Assembly (NCBI GenBank): GCA_050084985.1
Contig: JBITNC010000001.1
Coordinates: forward strand, 200,818,001 to 200,882,000
DNA from: Nageia nagi
Taxonomy: Eukaryota > Pinophyta
DNA length: 64,000 bases
Direction: 5' to 3'
The notes beneath the pieces were generated by a model. It worked only from the letters and a program-made list of their open reading frames with translations. It did not search any database and was not told the origin of the DNA. Below, in pieces: positions 1 to 12,279 of the stretch. Both the position numbers and the translations under genes were made by a program. Position 1 is the first letter of the stretch. Every line of letters begins with the position of its first letter.

Positions 1-99
1 GGGTGTATAGTAATTAAGAATCCTTTGAACCTTATTTGATCACATCCATGCAAGTTAAAAGAAGCATTAGAAAATGAGAAATGATTTATGTAGTTAAAG

Positions 100-1010
100 T
101 TAAAAAAGTGGAACAAAAGGATAAAGAGGTAGATTTGTTAAATAAGTATTTTATGTTAAGAGAATACAAAGATGTGTTCTCTAAAGATCTACATAGATTA
201 CCCCCAAAATGAGAATTTGATTTCTTGATAGATTTAGTGCTAGGAGCTAAACCTATTTATAGAACCTCATATAGAATGAACACCATTAGGATGCAAGAGT
301 TAAATGTACAATTGTAAGATTTGTTAGAAAAAAGATTGATAAAACTAAGTTTATCACCATGGGGTTCTCCTGTATTATTTATGAAAAAGAAATATGGAAC
401 TCTAAGGTTGTGTATTAATTATAGGATGTTGAATAAGGTCACCATCAAGAATAGGTATCTCTTACCTAATATTGATGATTTTTTCAATAAACTCAAAGAT
501 GTTATTTTCTCTAAGATAGATCTGACATTAGGATACCATCAATTGAGAATTAAGTGATCAGACACCCATAAGATAGCTTTTAAAATTAGGTATGGATAGT
601 ACAAGTTTGTTGTATTACCTTTTGGGTTAACAAATGCCCCTACAACATTCATGAACTTAATGAATATTATCTATTAGGAATACTTAGACAAGTTTATGTT
701 AGTATTTTTAGATGATATCCTCATCTACTCAAAGAATGAGGAAGAACATAATTATCATCTAAGGTTAGTTCTAGAGGTGTTGAGAAGAAACCAATTATAT
801 GGAAAATTATCAAAATATGACTTCTATGTTTCAAAAATTTAGTATCTAGGTCACATTATCTCTATAGAAGGAATTTTAGTTGATCCCAAGAAAGTGGAAT
901 AAATAATGAGTTGGCTTTTTTGAACAAGTGTGACTAAGTTAAGGATTTTAATGGGATTAGTTAGGTACTATTGAAGGCTTGTTAAAGATTTCTCAAATAC
1001 ATACAACCCC
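100..1010 (+). pseudogene. Chromovirus-type Ty3/gypsy reverse transcriptase, decayed
   Basis: This is the polymerase domain that would copy element RNA into cDNA in the virus-like particle. In order one can read the entry segment (YKDVFSKDLHRLPP), the [13 protein letters not shown] block, the [15 protein letters not shown] block (321-557), the PFGLTNAPTTFM block and the catalytic FLDD box at 705-716, followed by DDILIYSK and the LGHIIS thumb motif. The order and wording match plant chromoviruses. Several in-frame stops break it, mostly where Gln, Arg or Trp is expected, so no product can be made. RNase H follows directly. The gag and protease ends lie outside the window or are lost. The family call is secure; the sub-lineage is inferred. 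Confidence 0.9.
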
Positions 1011-1059
1011 ATCACTAGTCTTTAAAAGAAAAATAAGGTGTTCAAATGGAAAAAAAAGT

Positions 1060-1500
1060 GTGAAAAATATTTCACAACTTTAAAATAAAGGCTTACCACA
1101 ACACCATTTCTCACTATTCCTAACCCACATGGTGATTTTGAATTCTACACGGATGCTTCACTAGAAGGTTTGGGTGGTGTGTTATCCCAAAATAGAAATC
1201 TAGTAGCATATGAATCTAGAAAATTGAAAATGCATGAGTTAAACTATGTAAATCATGATCTTAAGTTGGTAGTAGTTGTCCATGCACTCAAAATGTGGAG
1301 GCACTATCTTCTTAAAAAGGCTTTCAAACTTGAAATAGATCACCAAGGTTTGAACTACCTTTTCACTCAGTTGGGTCTAAATGCTAGGCAAAGGTAATGG
1401 ATGGAATTCCTAGTTGAATATGACTTGGCATTAAGTACATCAAAGGAAAGGAAAATAAAGTGGTAGATGCTCTGATTTGTATATTACATGTGAATTCCAT
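1060..1500 (+). pseudogene. Ty3/gypsy RNase H, decayed
   Basis: RNase H of the same pol, which would degrade the RNA strand during reverse transcription. The first catalytic Asp lies in FEFYTDASLEGLGGVL, followed by LVAYESRKLKMHELNY, the VVHALKMWRHYLL helix and the IDHQGLNYLFTQ segment typical of Ty3 elements. The region 1170-1397 is open for 75 codons; a stop then replaces an expected Gln before WMEFLVEYDL. It connects RT to the integrase zinc finger in the usual chromovirus order. Confidence 0.88.
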
Positions 1501-1689
1501 GAAAAAAAGTCAATTTGACTTGCTTGATCAAGTGAAATTTTTTCAATAAGAAGATCCTTATAACAAATCCATTAAGGAATTGATTGGGAACGATACCCCA
1601 TCATCTCAAGAGTTCAATAAAAAAGATGTAATTTTGTATTTTAAAGATATATTAATCATCCTAAAGAAGGAAAATATGATAAATTTAAT

Positions 1690-2940
1690 CATACAAAAAG
1701 CTCATCACCCCTTGTATGTAGCACATCTATGAGGTATAAAGATGAGTGAAGACTTGAAACAAAGATTTTATTAGAATGGAATGAAAAAGGACATAGTATA
1801 ATTTGTGGCAAGATGCCTCAAATGTTAAAAATTTAAGGTATAATATCAACATTTAGGTGGATATCTATATCCACATGATGTCCCAACACAAAAATAGTAA
1901 GTGATTTTGATGTATTTTATTATCAATTTTTTAAAAAGTAGATTCCATCATGACTCAATCCTGGTAGTAGTTAACAGATTGACCAAGGTGGCACATTTTA
2001 TACCTAGTAACACCATTGATGATGCCCCTATAGTAGCAAATAAATTTTCCCATTAAATATTCAGATGCAATGGATTTCCTAAGGTGATCATCTTTGATAG
2101 AGATTCTAAGTTCACCTTTGTATTTTGGAAATCATTGCATAAGGCATTAGGAATGAAATTGAAAATGAGTTTATCATATCATCCTAAGATAGATGGAAAG
2201 ACTAATCAAGTGAATAGAGTTCTTGAGTACATGTTTATAATCTATTGCATGGAGCAAAATACTAAATGGGAGGATTACCTCTACTTAGTTGAATTTGCCT
2301 ATAATAATGGATATCATTCATCTTTAGGAATGGATCCTTTTGAGGCTCTCTATAGAAGGAGATGCAAGACTCCTTTACCTTGAAATAATTAGGAGGATCA
2401 AGTGATGATCTAGCATAAGATGTTAAATAAAATGGAGGAATAGTTAAAGTCCATTCAATGAAATTTGAAGGAAGCTATTGATCGATAAAAGAGTTATTTC
2501 GATCTCAAGAGAACTCTTAGAGAATTTGCTATGGATGAAAAAGTATCCTTACAAGTCTAAACTATGAAAAGTGCTATAAATTCAACTAAATTAGATCGCC
2601 AATTTATTTTTCCTTTTGATGTAGTTAAAAAGAAGAGTCCAATTACATACAAACTCACTTTTCCACCAAGTTTGTCAAAAATGCATGATGTCTTTCATGT
2701 CTCTCTATTGAAAAAGTATGTTGCTGACCCCTCTTATGTGTTGGATTTCTTGGATTTATAGATGTAGGATCCTCAAGCTATTAAAGTTCTCCCTATTAGA
2801 ATTCTAGCCTTTATAACTAAGAAACTAAGAAATTAGGAGATTAATTAGTGTCTAGTACAATGGGAAAAGTATTATGAATCATATTCCACTGGGGAAGTTG
2901 AATCTATCATGCAAAGATAATTTCCCTATTTATTTGCATG
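1690..2940 (+). pseudogene. Ty3/gypsy integrase with C-terminal chromodomain-like tail
   Basis: Integrase that would insert the cDNA. An HHCC-type zinc finger is just recognisable near 1700-1850. The core follows: VVVNRLTKVAHFIP has Asn where the first catalytic Asp is expected, IFDRDSKF keeps the second Asp, and YHPKIDGKTNQVNRVLE has lost the expected Glu of the QTE motif. The block at 2084-2383 ends FEALYRRRCKTPLP. The tail reads KMHDVFHVSLLKKYV, then LVQWEKYYESYSTGE and FPYLF, a decayed chromodomain, which targets chromovirus insertion to chromatin. Two altered catalytic positions and many stops make this non-functional. Confidence 0.88.
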
Positions 2941-3029
2941 AATATGTGAAACATTATCAAAAATTTATGATTATATTGTGATTTTATTTAATAACATAGG
3001 GTACTATGTTCCTTTTAAGGTAGGCACTA

Positions 3030-4010
3030 TGTAATGACCCACCCAATTGCACTTTTAAGACTCGAGTACCATTGAGGTCTTAATGAAATTTAATTTGAAT
3101 TAAGCTATGTGATGATGAGTTTTGAATAGTGATATGCTTTATTTATGTTGGTTTTATGTTGGATTCAATATGTTTTGACATAGTTCATAGGTCAAATAGA
3201 GATGGAATGTGTGGAAAAGATCCAAGGAACCAAGGGTGAATTGGTGACATGAACAAAAGAGTAAGAGTGAGGAAATGATTGGCATTGGTTCACTGATAAA
3301 CCCTATGACCATCATAGATCATGTAGCTACATGGTAGAATAATTACTCATGAATGTCAATTTTCATGATGAATGTATGTTTGTGGATGTGTGTGTGGATT
3401 AATAATTATCTTGCAGATTGAGGTGACCATCACAGGTAAGATGTGTGGTTGATTTTATATTATGAATTTTCATAATTTAAAATTCAAAAAGGGAGGGTAA
3501 GTAATATTCCCTTATTTTTAATTCAAATTTTTACTTATAGTTAATAAATTAAAGTGAAAATTAAAATAAGAAAAGTTAGAAAGGACTAAGTTCATCTTGT
3601 GATGTTACAAGATATTTAATGGTTATGAAAATAATTAAGTAATGAACCTAATTATTTTTGTTTCCTTATGTTAGGTATGGAAAATAGTTGGTACTAATTT
3701 TTTAGTTAATAAAAAAAAGTTCAAGGTATTAAATGTCACTACAATCATAAACAAATTTAACAAAACCTACTACAAAACAATTATTAAAGGGATGAGTAGA
3801 TGTTTATTTGGACATATTTTCACCTCTTTGGCTATAAATAAATGGGTGGAACATTAAGAAAATACCTATCTCTTATTATTTCATTCTTTTTACTCTCAAT
3901 ATTGAGTGTAAAGTTACATGAACCCTCTCAAAATCTAGGTGCATTCTTTTGCATTTTTAAAATGTCTAGTTAAAGTAGTCCTATTTTGATGTTATTTAAT
4001 GAGTTGTATA
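3030..4010 (+). mobile_element. 3' LTR of the chromovirus (end approximate)
   Basis: The sequence opens TGTAATGACCCACCC at 3030, the usual start of a plant chromovirus LTR, about 90 bp after the chromodomain tail. A weak purine-rich tract (aaggtaggcac) precedes it. A TATA box lies inside at 3833. I could not fix the 3' end: no clear TG...CA terminus, target duplication or partner LTR is visible, since the 5' end lies outside the window. The end given is an estimate. Confidence 0.6.
3833..3840 (+). promoter_or_regulatory. LTR TATA box
   Basis: TATAAATA within gctataaataaatggg, about 800 bp into the LTR. This is where a U3/R core promoter would be expected in a long chromovirus LTR. Confidence 0.45.
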
Positions 4011-5720
4011 AAAATATTGTTTGATAAAGGTTCATAGAAATAATTGTTGATAGAGGTCTTATACTATTTGAAGGGACATATTGATTATTTTTTTTGATAT
4101 AATGCATGTGAAGGTTGGTATCTCATATTTTCCTTAAAAAGTAAAGGAGTGGGATCTTATTAGTTTTTCCCTTTTATTTAAATTGGTAGGAAGTATTGAG
4201 TACAAATGTATCATGTATGTTAATGTATTGATGAGCCTAGTCAATTAATTCTCTTATGGGTAATTCATAAAGGATCATGAATTGGAAATAATCTAATCTT
4301 ACTTTACCTTACTTTGGCTCTACTCCTTATGTATTCTCCCACTTTTTTCATACATGGCTATGTGGTAATTTACAGCCATAATATTTGAAGTAAAACCATT
4401 TTTTACTACTCTTTGGTAGTTTTCCAATCCTTATTATTCAAGAAATCCTATTAAGGTACATGCTAGGATACCATCGGCAAAGGATTTAGAATTTGGTTTA
4501 AACCTTGAATGATGCACACCCCTTTTGATATCCATTATGTGCATATTCTATCATCATTGCATACCATAAAGCTATCTATTCTCAAATAATTTTTGGACCT
4601 TGTGTATTCCTCACTTAATGACTATATAAGCATACGTAATCATAATATTGGATAAGAAACCATTTTCAACAATGCTTTTTAGATATCCATACATTCATCT
4701 AGAGCTCACATATTGATAGCAAATGTTGTAGCATTTGGTTTTAATTTGTTTTTATACTACATTTCCCCCACCCTCCTTTTAGATAATGCATTCTTTGCGT
4801 ATCCTACTATCATTGAAGTTTTACAATATGATATTATCAAAAGAATCCTAGAATTATGTATTCCTTATTTAATAGGCACTCATAACCACTATATCCATGG
4901 AGAAAAATACTCTTTGATGAACCTATATATTCCCCCTTCTTGATCTTGTGTGGTGGCATATAGAATGCTTATAAAGGTTGTAGAGTTTTATTTTCAATTT
5001 GACAATAGTATGTGTTTGATATAAATACTATGTAATCATTTATATTTTCTCTACATCATATTTTTGTATTAATGTGCTCATTATGAAAACCCTTATACTT
5101 TGGTAGGGTATATTTTAATCATGCCTTCATCCTTTCCTCTACATGACTAGTCTTATTAGCAGATCCAAGAAGCATGTGAGCCCTTCTCTCTTTTTTTTCT
5201 TGCATTTTCTAATTCAATAGCTATGTCAAAGAAAATAATAAAATATTTATTTTAGTTGTGTTCTTTGAATGCCATGAGTTAGGAAAATTGATTATGGTAT
5301 TTACAAAACCCCTAAATGAACTCACCAAGCTCAAAAATGCCATGTATGTCATTAAGATCTGAATTCCACCAAACCTTTCCTAAAAGGCCATTAAAATATA
5401 ATATGATTGGTGTACATCATCCATGGTTTATCTTGATAAGTTTTCTCATATGAACACTTAAGGAAGGAGAATGAATAGTTTCTTTTAATTGATTATATGC
5501 TTCATATATGATAGTAAAGTTTTTGTTTTATTATATTTTAAATAAAGATATGGTTATTTTGTTAAAAAGAAGTTTTAAGAAAGGAAATATGACTAGGTAT
5601 ATATTAAATAAAAGAGATAGTATACAACATTTAACTATAATTATAATGAAAAATAAACTAATATTAGAATATGTGTAGTATGATGTAATAATGTCATTTC
5701 TTTGAGAAGGATTCTTTTGT
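4011..5720. other. Gene-free AT-rich stretch
   Basis: No coding similarity was recognised on either strand. The short open stretches here (for example 4713-4943) show no domain and look like chance. The sequence is probably old repeat debris, but I see no LTR ends, inverted repeats or target duplications. Confidence 0.5.
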
Positions 5721-6196
5721 ATCAATTAGATTTTAAATGTGATCAAGGAAGAGAGGATCCACAAACCTCTTGAGATCTATAGAAATATTTTAATAATTTG
5801 AATACCATTAAATATGCATTATGGTCATAAGTAAAAGAGTGTTTTCCTGATCCTCAAACTCTTCATCTCCTTAGTACTCAACCCAATCTACATTGATCCT
5901 TGGAAAGAAGCTCAATAAAAGATGATGAAGACTCAACAAGGACAAAGATGCATCGAATATCAATTAGATTTTAAATGTGATAAAGGAAGAGAGGATCCAC
6001 AAACCTCTTGATATCTATAGAAATATTTTAATAATTTAAACACCATTAAATATGCATTATGGTCATAAGTAAAAGAGTGTTTTCCTAATCCTCAAATTGT
6101 TCATCTCCCTAGTACTCAACCCAATCTACATTGATCCTTGGAAAGAAGCTCAATAAAAGATGATGAAGACTTAACAAGGAAAAAGATGCATCGAAT
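5721..6196. repeat. Two-copy tandem duplication, 238-bp period
   Basis: Unit 1 (5721-5958) begins atcaattagattttaaatg and unit 2 (5959-6196) repeats it immediately. Both end in gatgcatcgaat. By eye about nine single-base differences separate the copies (roughly 96% identity). Each copy holds gaggatccacaaacctcttg and ctcaacccaatctacattga. No coding sense was seen. Confidence 0.93.
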
Positions 6197-7931
6197 ATCC
6201 ACATAGGTGTTTCTACAACAAGGAAAAGATGTATTAATAACTAATTTCCTATGGCATGGCTTGTAAATAGGACTTAATTATGCTTTAATGAGGTTACAAT
6301 CCTATTTGTATCTTAAGATCATTTGTAATTATTATTAGTCCCTTTGTATTAACTTGTTCTTATAATATTTAATGAAAGATAGTTTCCTAAATTTTTATTA
6401 ATGAATGGATGGTTTTATGAGATTATTTAGTTGGGACTCTATAGTTAATAAATAGATATAACTTGTTAATTATTCTTGTCCCTCTTAGTTATTTAGATAT
6501 TAATGGATGCATATTGCAATTAAATAGGGTTATACAATACCATTGAGTTTTCATGACATTTAACATGAAATAAATATATTATGTGGCTATAACAAGATCA
6601 TTTGATTTAATAAAATTTGAATAATATTGTTGACCAAATGTGTTTACAAAGATATCTAAATTTAGGAGATCGATAAGGTTAATAACCCTACTAAACCCCA
6701 ACAGATTGAAAAAGATCCCAACTTAAAATTATGGTTCCAAATTGAGGTTTGGAATAAATTAGGAAATGTTAGGGATACTTGGGATCAAAATGGGAATGAA
6801 TGGGATCAAATTGGAAACTAGTGGAATAATTTGAAATCCTATGGGAATACTTGGATAGCCAAACAAGGTAAAAAGATTGACATAAAATAAAGGATAAGAA
6901 GGAAAAACCTAAGGAATTGATTTGACCAAAAAAAGAGACTTTTGGATGGATTTGATAATGAAACAAAATAGCATGGAATATTTGTTAATTGAACCTCCCT
7001 AGCTAAAAAATGTTCTAAAATAATATTCCTTAAAGTATGGACCACTTTGCACTGCACTCCCTTTATAGTAGTAGTTGACTTTGGTGTCATCTCAAAACAT
7101 GTTACAAAATAATAGTACAAAAACTTTTATAAAGTGGTATTAATTATGTAATACCATATGAATGGGATATTTGTAAAACTATAGATCTCTTGTAGCTTCC
7201 TAAATAAGTTATTTGATTCTTCCTACATATGATATGTTATCATTAGATCATGAGTGGTTTTTCTTTTATAATTGTTAAAATTAATTAGAATAAACAAACC
7301 ATTAGAGGGTATTATTTTGATACCCATTGCTCCCTAAGATATGGACATGAGGATGCTGAATTTCATGGTGAGCCTATATGATAGATATGTGTAGGCTAGT
7401 GTCTCATAACCTCGATAAGGTGTTAGATGAGGATAATAGTTGATAAAACTATGAATACTAGGTGAAGGTAATTTAGTAGTCATACTACTTGTAGTTAAGC
7501 ATATACAAGTATGATGACTATTCCATAGGTGATGATGTTTCCATTCATAAGGGAGTTTACCTAGGACAAATTATCTAGTCCTATGAGTTAAAGCATTAGT
7601 ATCGGGTGAGCATGTGTAACCTAGTGGATGTACATTCTCTCAAGTGATATGGGCCCCAAGTAGGAAACAAATATGTTGTGTCCAAAATGTCTACTACATA
7701 GTTCATAAAGTGGAAATGGTGGGATTACATTTTAAGGCATATCCTTAATGGGATGAGTGTTTTGGAGTGAACACTATAAGAGATGTAATTAGGGTTGGAT
7801 AATCTAGACTTTTTTCAATCTTTTCATGTGGGTGATGACTAGCTAGAAGCATTAACAAACTCATGTGGATCATTTGAATCCATTCCTAGATAATTTGAGT
7901 GTTTAATTAAATCAAAAATAAAAATTAGGTC
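6197..7931. other. Gene-free AT-rich stretch
   Basis: No protein family recognised. The overlapping minus-strand open stretches at 6769-7120 are Phe/Leu/Ser-rich translations of AT-rich DNA without a recognisable domain. The stretch ends where the LTR of the large minus-strand element begins. Confidence 0.5.
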
Positions 7932-8674
7932 TAAAATTTAGTGTTTTGGATGTTTAGAATAAGAGGATACATTACAATTATGTATAATAACATCATTCAA
8001 ACAAATATAAAATGAATATTAATCTAATGTATTCAAGAAAATATGAGAATAAAAAATAGGAATAGAAAGATTAAAGGATCAAATTTTATACTTAACTAAT
8101 AGTATTTAGAGACAGATTATGAAAGATAAATATTTTTCACCTTACCTAGATAATATGTAGATCAAAACCTAACAAATATTATAGATATAACACTTAGAAA
8201 CCAAAGTAGATAAATGATACTTGTCCATATTAGCATCCATACCCACTCTAAGGATGACATCCATGCCCAAGGAAACATCCATGTAAATATCCTACAACTC
8301 TTTGTTCACAAACCAAGATCCAAAAGTAGAATAATGATTGGCAAGCCTAATCTAGCATATAATTATAAAATAATAGAATAAAAAAGCTCATGTTTATATC
8401 AAATCTCTAACTCAATAGGTCATGTTGATGAATACCGTATAGTTAGGTGTAACTATCAAGATAAAACTTTGATAGCCTCATAAAGTAGATAGATCTTGTA
8501 TTTATAAGTCAATGGTATTCCAAAATACATGCTTGGAGCTTAGTATCACTGCTAGGGTACCTTGCACATTGAAACAAGAGAAAATACATGATAAGGTGTT
8601 CATATAAAATAAATATAATAATTATACCACAATTTATAAGTTAACTTTAGTGTAGAAAAAATTAAGTGTCAATA
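7932..8674 (-). mobile_element. 3' LTR of the interrupted Tat-like element
   Basis: In plus coordinates the right end reads taagtgtcaata at 8663-8674, matching the reverse complement of the TGTTGACACCTAA start of the plus-strand Tat LTRs at 43184 and 59144. The adjoining internal sequence (aatacccctactttgtg) also matches the reverse complement of the tract before 59144. The segment gaaagataaatatttttcac and the left end (agtgttttgg) match the other LTRs too. The length (743 bp) agrees with 732 and 811 bp for the other copies. The left boundary is alignment-based. Confidence 0.65.
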
Positions 8675-10439
8675 AATACCCCTACTTTGTGAATTTTATA
8701 AAATGAAATGAATTTATGTTTGCAAAGGAAGAAAAGATAAAGAGAAAAAACATAATACTCCTATATGTTCCTTCCATGAAACCATCTGATCATGAAAGGT
8801 TGATGACATGTATTTCCCCCTATTTACATTAATTATAGAGAGTTCATCTCGTTAACCAAATTGAAATAATCAAATGCAAATAATTACTTATAAATAGAGA
8901 TAGAAAATAACATCTTCCAAAATATGCATGTGATCATTACTTAAATATATAATAATAAGGGTTGGAGTAATAATCAACATAATATTTATGTATAAAATCA
9001 TCATGGAAATACTAAATGCCCTATTCATAGATTAATATCATCACAATAGAACTAGACATTCCATTCATGGACTTATGGATTAATATTTCAATATCATAAA
9101 AGATATAACATTAAGGAGCAAGAATGAAATTAAAATAATATGTAAACATTTTCATGGAAGAAAAAATAACTCTATTCATGGATAAAAATCATAATAGTAG
9201 AATCTAATGCACCATTCAAATATGCATACATACAATCATAGATAATAATCATAATGAAGGTTAGTTTATACCCAAACAACAAAGGTGAACATAACTTATG
9301 AGGATCACATCATCTTGGTAGCAATAAGTTGCCTCATTCATGGATGCATATAGTCATGGTGGAAAAAGGATATCACATTCATAAATGTCTCATAATAGTT
9401 ATGGTTATTTTTTCATCCATCCAAAAAGGATAATCATACTAAGCCCCAACATGAGTGCTATCATGAGTGTTGATTCCAACAGAAGCTATAAAAGTGATGG
9501 ATTTTTATCATCCATCCAATAATAACATTTATATAATAGGGTTGTTAGCTGAAATCTAGTACAATAAGGTTTATAGTTATTTAATATCACCCAACAAGGA
9601 AATTCAAATCATAATCCTAGCATAGATGTTATGCATAGGGCCAACACTAGTGCCTTAAATAAAATCAAAGATAATGTGCCATTTGTAGAATTATAAACAT
9701 AATAATATCATAAATAATCCTAATATAATTAGATAAAAATAATACATGTTGTTAATCATATCATCAAACAAATACTAAGATATGTCATTGCTTTATGTTT
9801 ACATTCATCACATGCATAACGAACAGAAGCATACACTACATTCATAGTATATGATAAAAAGTTTGTAATATTTTTCAAAATAAGAGAGATTAATGTTAGA
9901 AATTAATACATATACTTACCTCTCAAAATCCAAGAATGAAAAATTTCTCAATGCAAACTCTTGATGTAGTCCTAACACCATTATAAGAATCAATGTTAGT
10001 TGATCTTGACTCAACCAATATAAAAATTTATAAACATACCCAAGGTCACTTAATGGTATTAAAAAACTATTTATTTAGTATAAATAATCTACTAATTTAT
10101 CTGCAAGATCAAGTGAATGACCTTCTACTCATTATCATGTCCAAAATAAACTAAAGTTTTGAATAATCCTTGATAAGGTTTTTTTACTCCAAAAATATAT
10201 CTCTTAACCAATTTCTTGACAATGATTTTAAAAAAAGGTAAAAACACATAAATAAACTAGTGTGGGTGCTAAGATTATGTGAATAAAATACCAAAAAATA
10301 CCACCGCCAATGCTACCATCATACAAGACAATATTGGCTAGATATAAAACATGAGACTCCTAATGAATAGCATGAATAAATGTGAACTATAAAATACCAA
10401 TGTATGACATTCTTTCATGCATATAAGGGCTTCAAGTGT
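8675..10439 (-). other. 3' untranslated region of the Tat-like element
   Basis: This lies between integrase and the 3' LTR. The reverse complement of 8675-8691 (cacaaagtaggggtatt) is a polypurine-tract-like primer next to the LTR. The interior repeats short motifs such as cattcatgga and catccatcca, resembling the 3' UTRs before 43184 and before 60345. No coding sequence was recognised. Long non-coding 3' UTRs are usual in the Tat/Ogre group. Confidence 0.6.
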
Positions 10440-11700
10440 ATAGCATTAGCAAAAAACTTATCCTCTTACCTATCCATGGTATTTAACATATATTATCCAT
10501 TTGAATACTTTGCACTAACAATGTAAATTGATCTCAAACTCACCCTTATCCTCTCTTTTAGCCTTTTGCTTATTATATTTTTTCCTTAAAATCAAATTAC
10601 CAACCTTAAACTCCCTTATCCTAATATTCTTATAATGTTCCCTCTTGGTCCTTTTTTGATACATTATGACATTCTAAGATGCTCCAATGTATTAATCATT
10701 TTCTCATCTAGCCTCTCCAACTATCTCAACCTTATCTTTACTTATTCTTCCATGTCCATAATGCATTCCAAAGACACCCTCAAAGATGGAATCTCTAACT
10801 CTAATAGATGCATAGCCTCATCACCATAAACCAAAGTAAATTGAGTGTAACAATTTTTTGATTAACATTAGTCCTATATGCCCACAATGCATATATCAAT
10901 TACTCATGCTAATCCCTTTGATGATTCTTTATAATATAGCAAAGGATGTTGATAATTATCTTATTTGTAATCTCAACTTGACCATTACCTTATGGGTAAT
11001 ATGTGGAAGAAAACATTTGCTTAATCTTGAATCCTTTGCAAAATTCTTTTGTATGCTTGCTCCCAAAGTTCTTTCCATTATCCATGATGATGTGGTATGG
11101 AAAACCAAACCTTGTAAAAATGTTATCAGTTAAAATTTTCATAATTTTAGGATCTTTTAAAGATCTTAAAGGTACAACCTTATACCATTTACTAAAATAC
11201 TCAATAATATTCAAAATGAACTAATTTCCATCACTTTAACTAAATCCAAATCTCAAATAGAAAATGTACAAGGAGAAACCATAGTAGCTAACTCTCTAGA
11301 TGGAGATAATCTAAGATTACCATGATTTTGATTTTTTTTTTCATAATATGAAGTATACAATATCTTTTCATTGATGGCCAATAATAATCTAATCTCAAAA
11401 GCTTATGATAAATATCCATGCCATTAAAATCACCACTAATTTAATCATCATGAACTTATTCCATTGCTTCCTTAGTTTCTTTCTCTTTCAAACATATAAG
11501 TAAAGTACCTTTAAAAGATATTTTATAGAAAACCTCATAAATAATAACATATCTTGATTTTTTCCTTTTGATTCTTTTCTTCTTATGATTTTCCTTGTAA
11601 TCATCAAGAATTATACCATCATTTAGGTAGTTATATATGTATTTATACCATTCATAAAAATGAGAAAGGCACACATATTTGGCTCTTAATAAAATAAATA
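10440..11700 (-). pseudogene. Integrase of the Tat-like element, decayed
   Basis: The N-terminal entry segment (FYEWYKYIYNYLNDGIIL) reads from 11674, followed by ISFKGTLLICLKE before the zinc finger. The core has NIIEYFSKWYKVVPLRSL (11214 downward), where Tyr-Phe-Ser replaces the expected Asp-Tyr-Phe-Thr, then FTRFGFPYHIIMDNGKNF with the second catalytic Asp, and TYYP. Further down, REFKVGNLILRKKYNKQKAK (~10.55 kb) is the SH3-like C-terminal part. Stops and frame changes are scattered. Its order after RNase H and before the 3' UTR fits a single pol. Confidence 0.85.
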
Positions 11701-12279
11701 AATAAATAATTATTCATCCATAGTAGAATTATGCTTGAGACTATTGGTATTAATCAAAGTTCCTTAATATTCAATATGAATGTGAATTAAAGAAGTTACA
11801 TTAGCAATGGAATCAAAAAATGGATTGCTATTTCTTGGAATATTATGAAATCAAACCTTTACAAAATATCTTTCCACCATCTTGCCCACCAAATCTTTAT
11901 AGGGCTATAACGTCTCCCCTTTTGTGTTATAAAATCCATTGATTTGATTTATAATCAACTAGTTATCACCATACACTTGTAGATTCATAACATTCAAGTT
12001 AAGAATATCCTTTAGACCCAAATTCAAAGCCACATACTCAACCATATTATTTGAGCAATCAAATGTGATTTTGTATGCCATAGGAATGATGCCACCTTAA
12101 GGAGATATCAATACAATAATTACCCTATCTTCTTGAAGATATTTTGAACCATAAAATATAGTAGCCACATCATCTTCTTCAACCCAAGTAATAATCTTAT
12201 CCTAAAACTATTCCTTACATGGTTTATAATCCTCACATGGTACATCAAGTAGCATATCTACAATGGTCTACCCTTTAAT
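11701..12279 (-). pseudogene. RNase H of the Tat-like element, cut by an insertion
   Basis: Minus-strand reading gives the linker KG*TIVDMLLDVPCEDY at the insertion edge, then FYGSKYL (Gly for the catalytic Asp expected here), NNMVEYVALNLGLKDI, NVMNLQVYGDNQLVINQI, and the Tat-type RNase H end. The upstream RT half lies at 17793-18784. The break at 12279/12280 is the edge of the 5.5-kb nested element; the reading frame on this side is the continuation of the frame on the other. Confidence 0.82.

Noticed and set aside
1-3029. Integrated plant pararetrovirus
   Set aside because: The RT wording could suggest one, but a downstream integrase, a chromodomain-like tail and a TGTAATGACCC LTR show an ordinary Ty3/gypsy chromovirus.
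6769-7120. Overlapping minus-strand frames of 65 and 93 codons
   Set aside because: Hydrophobic Phe/Leu/Ser-rich translations of AT-rich DNA without domain, promoter or homologous context.
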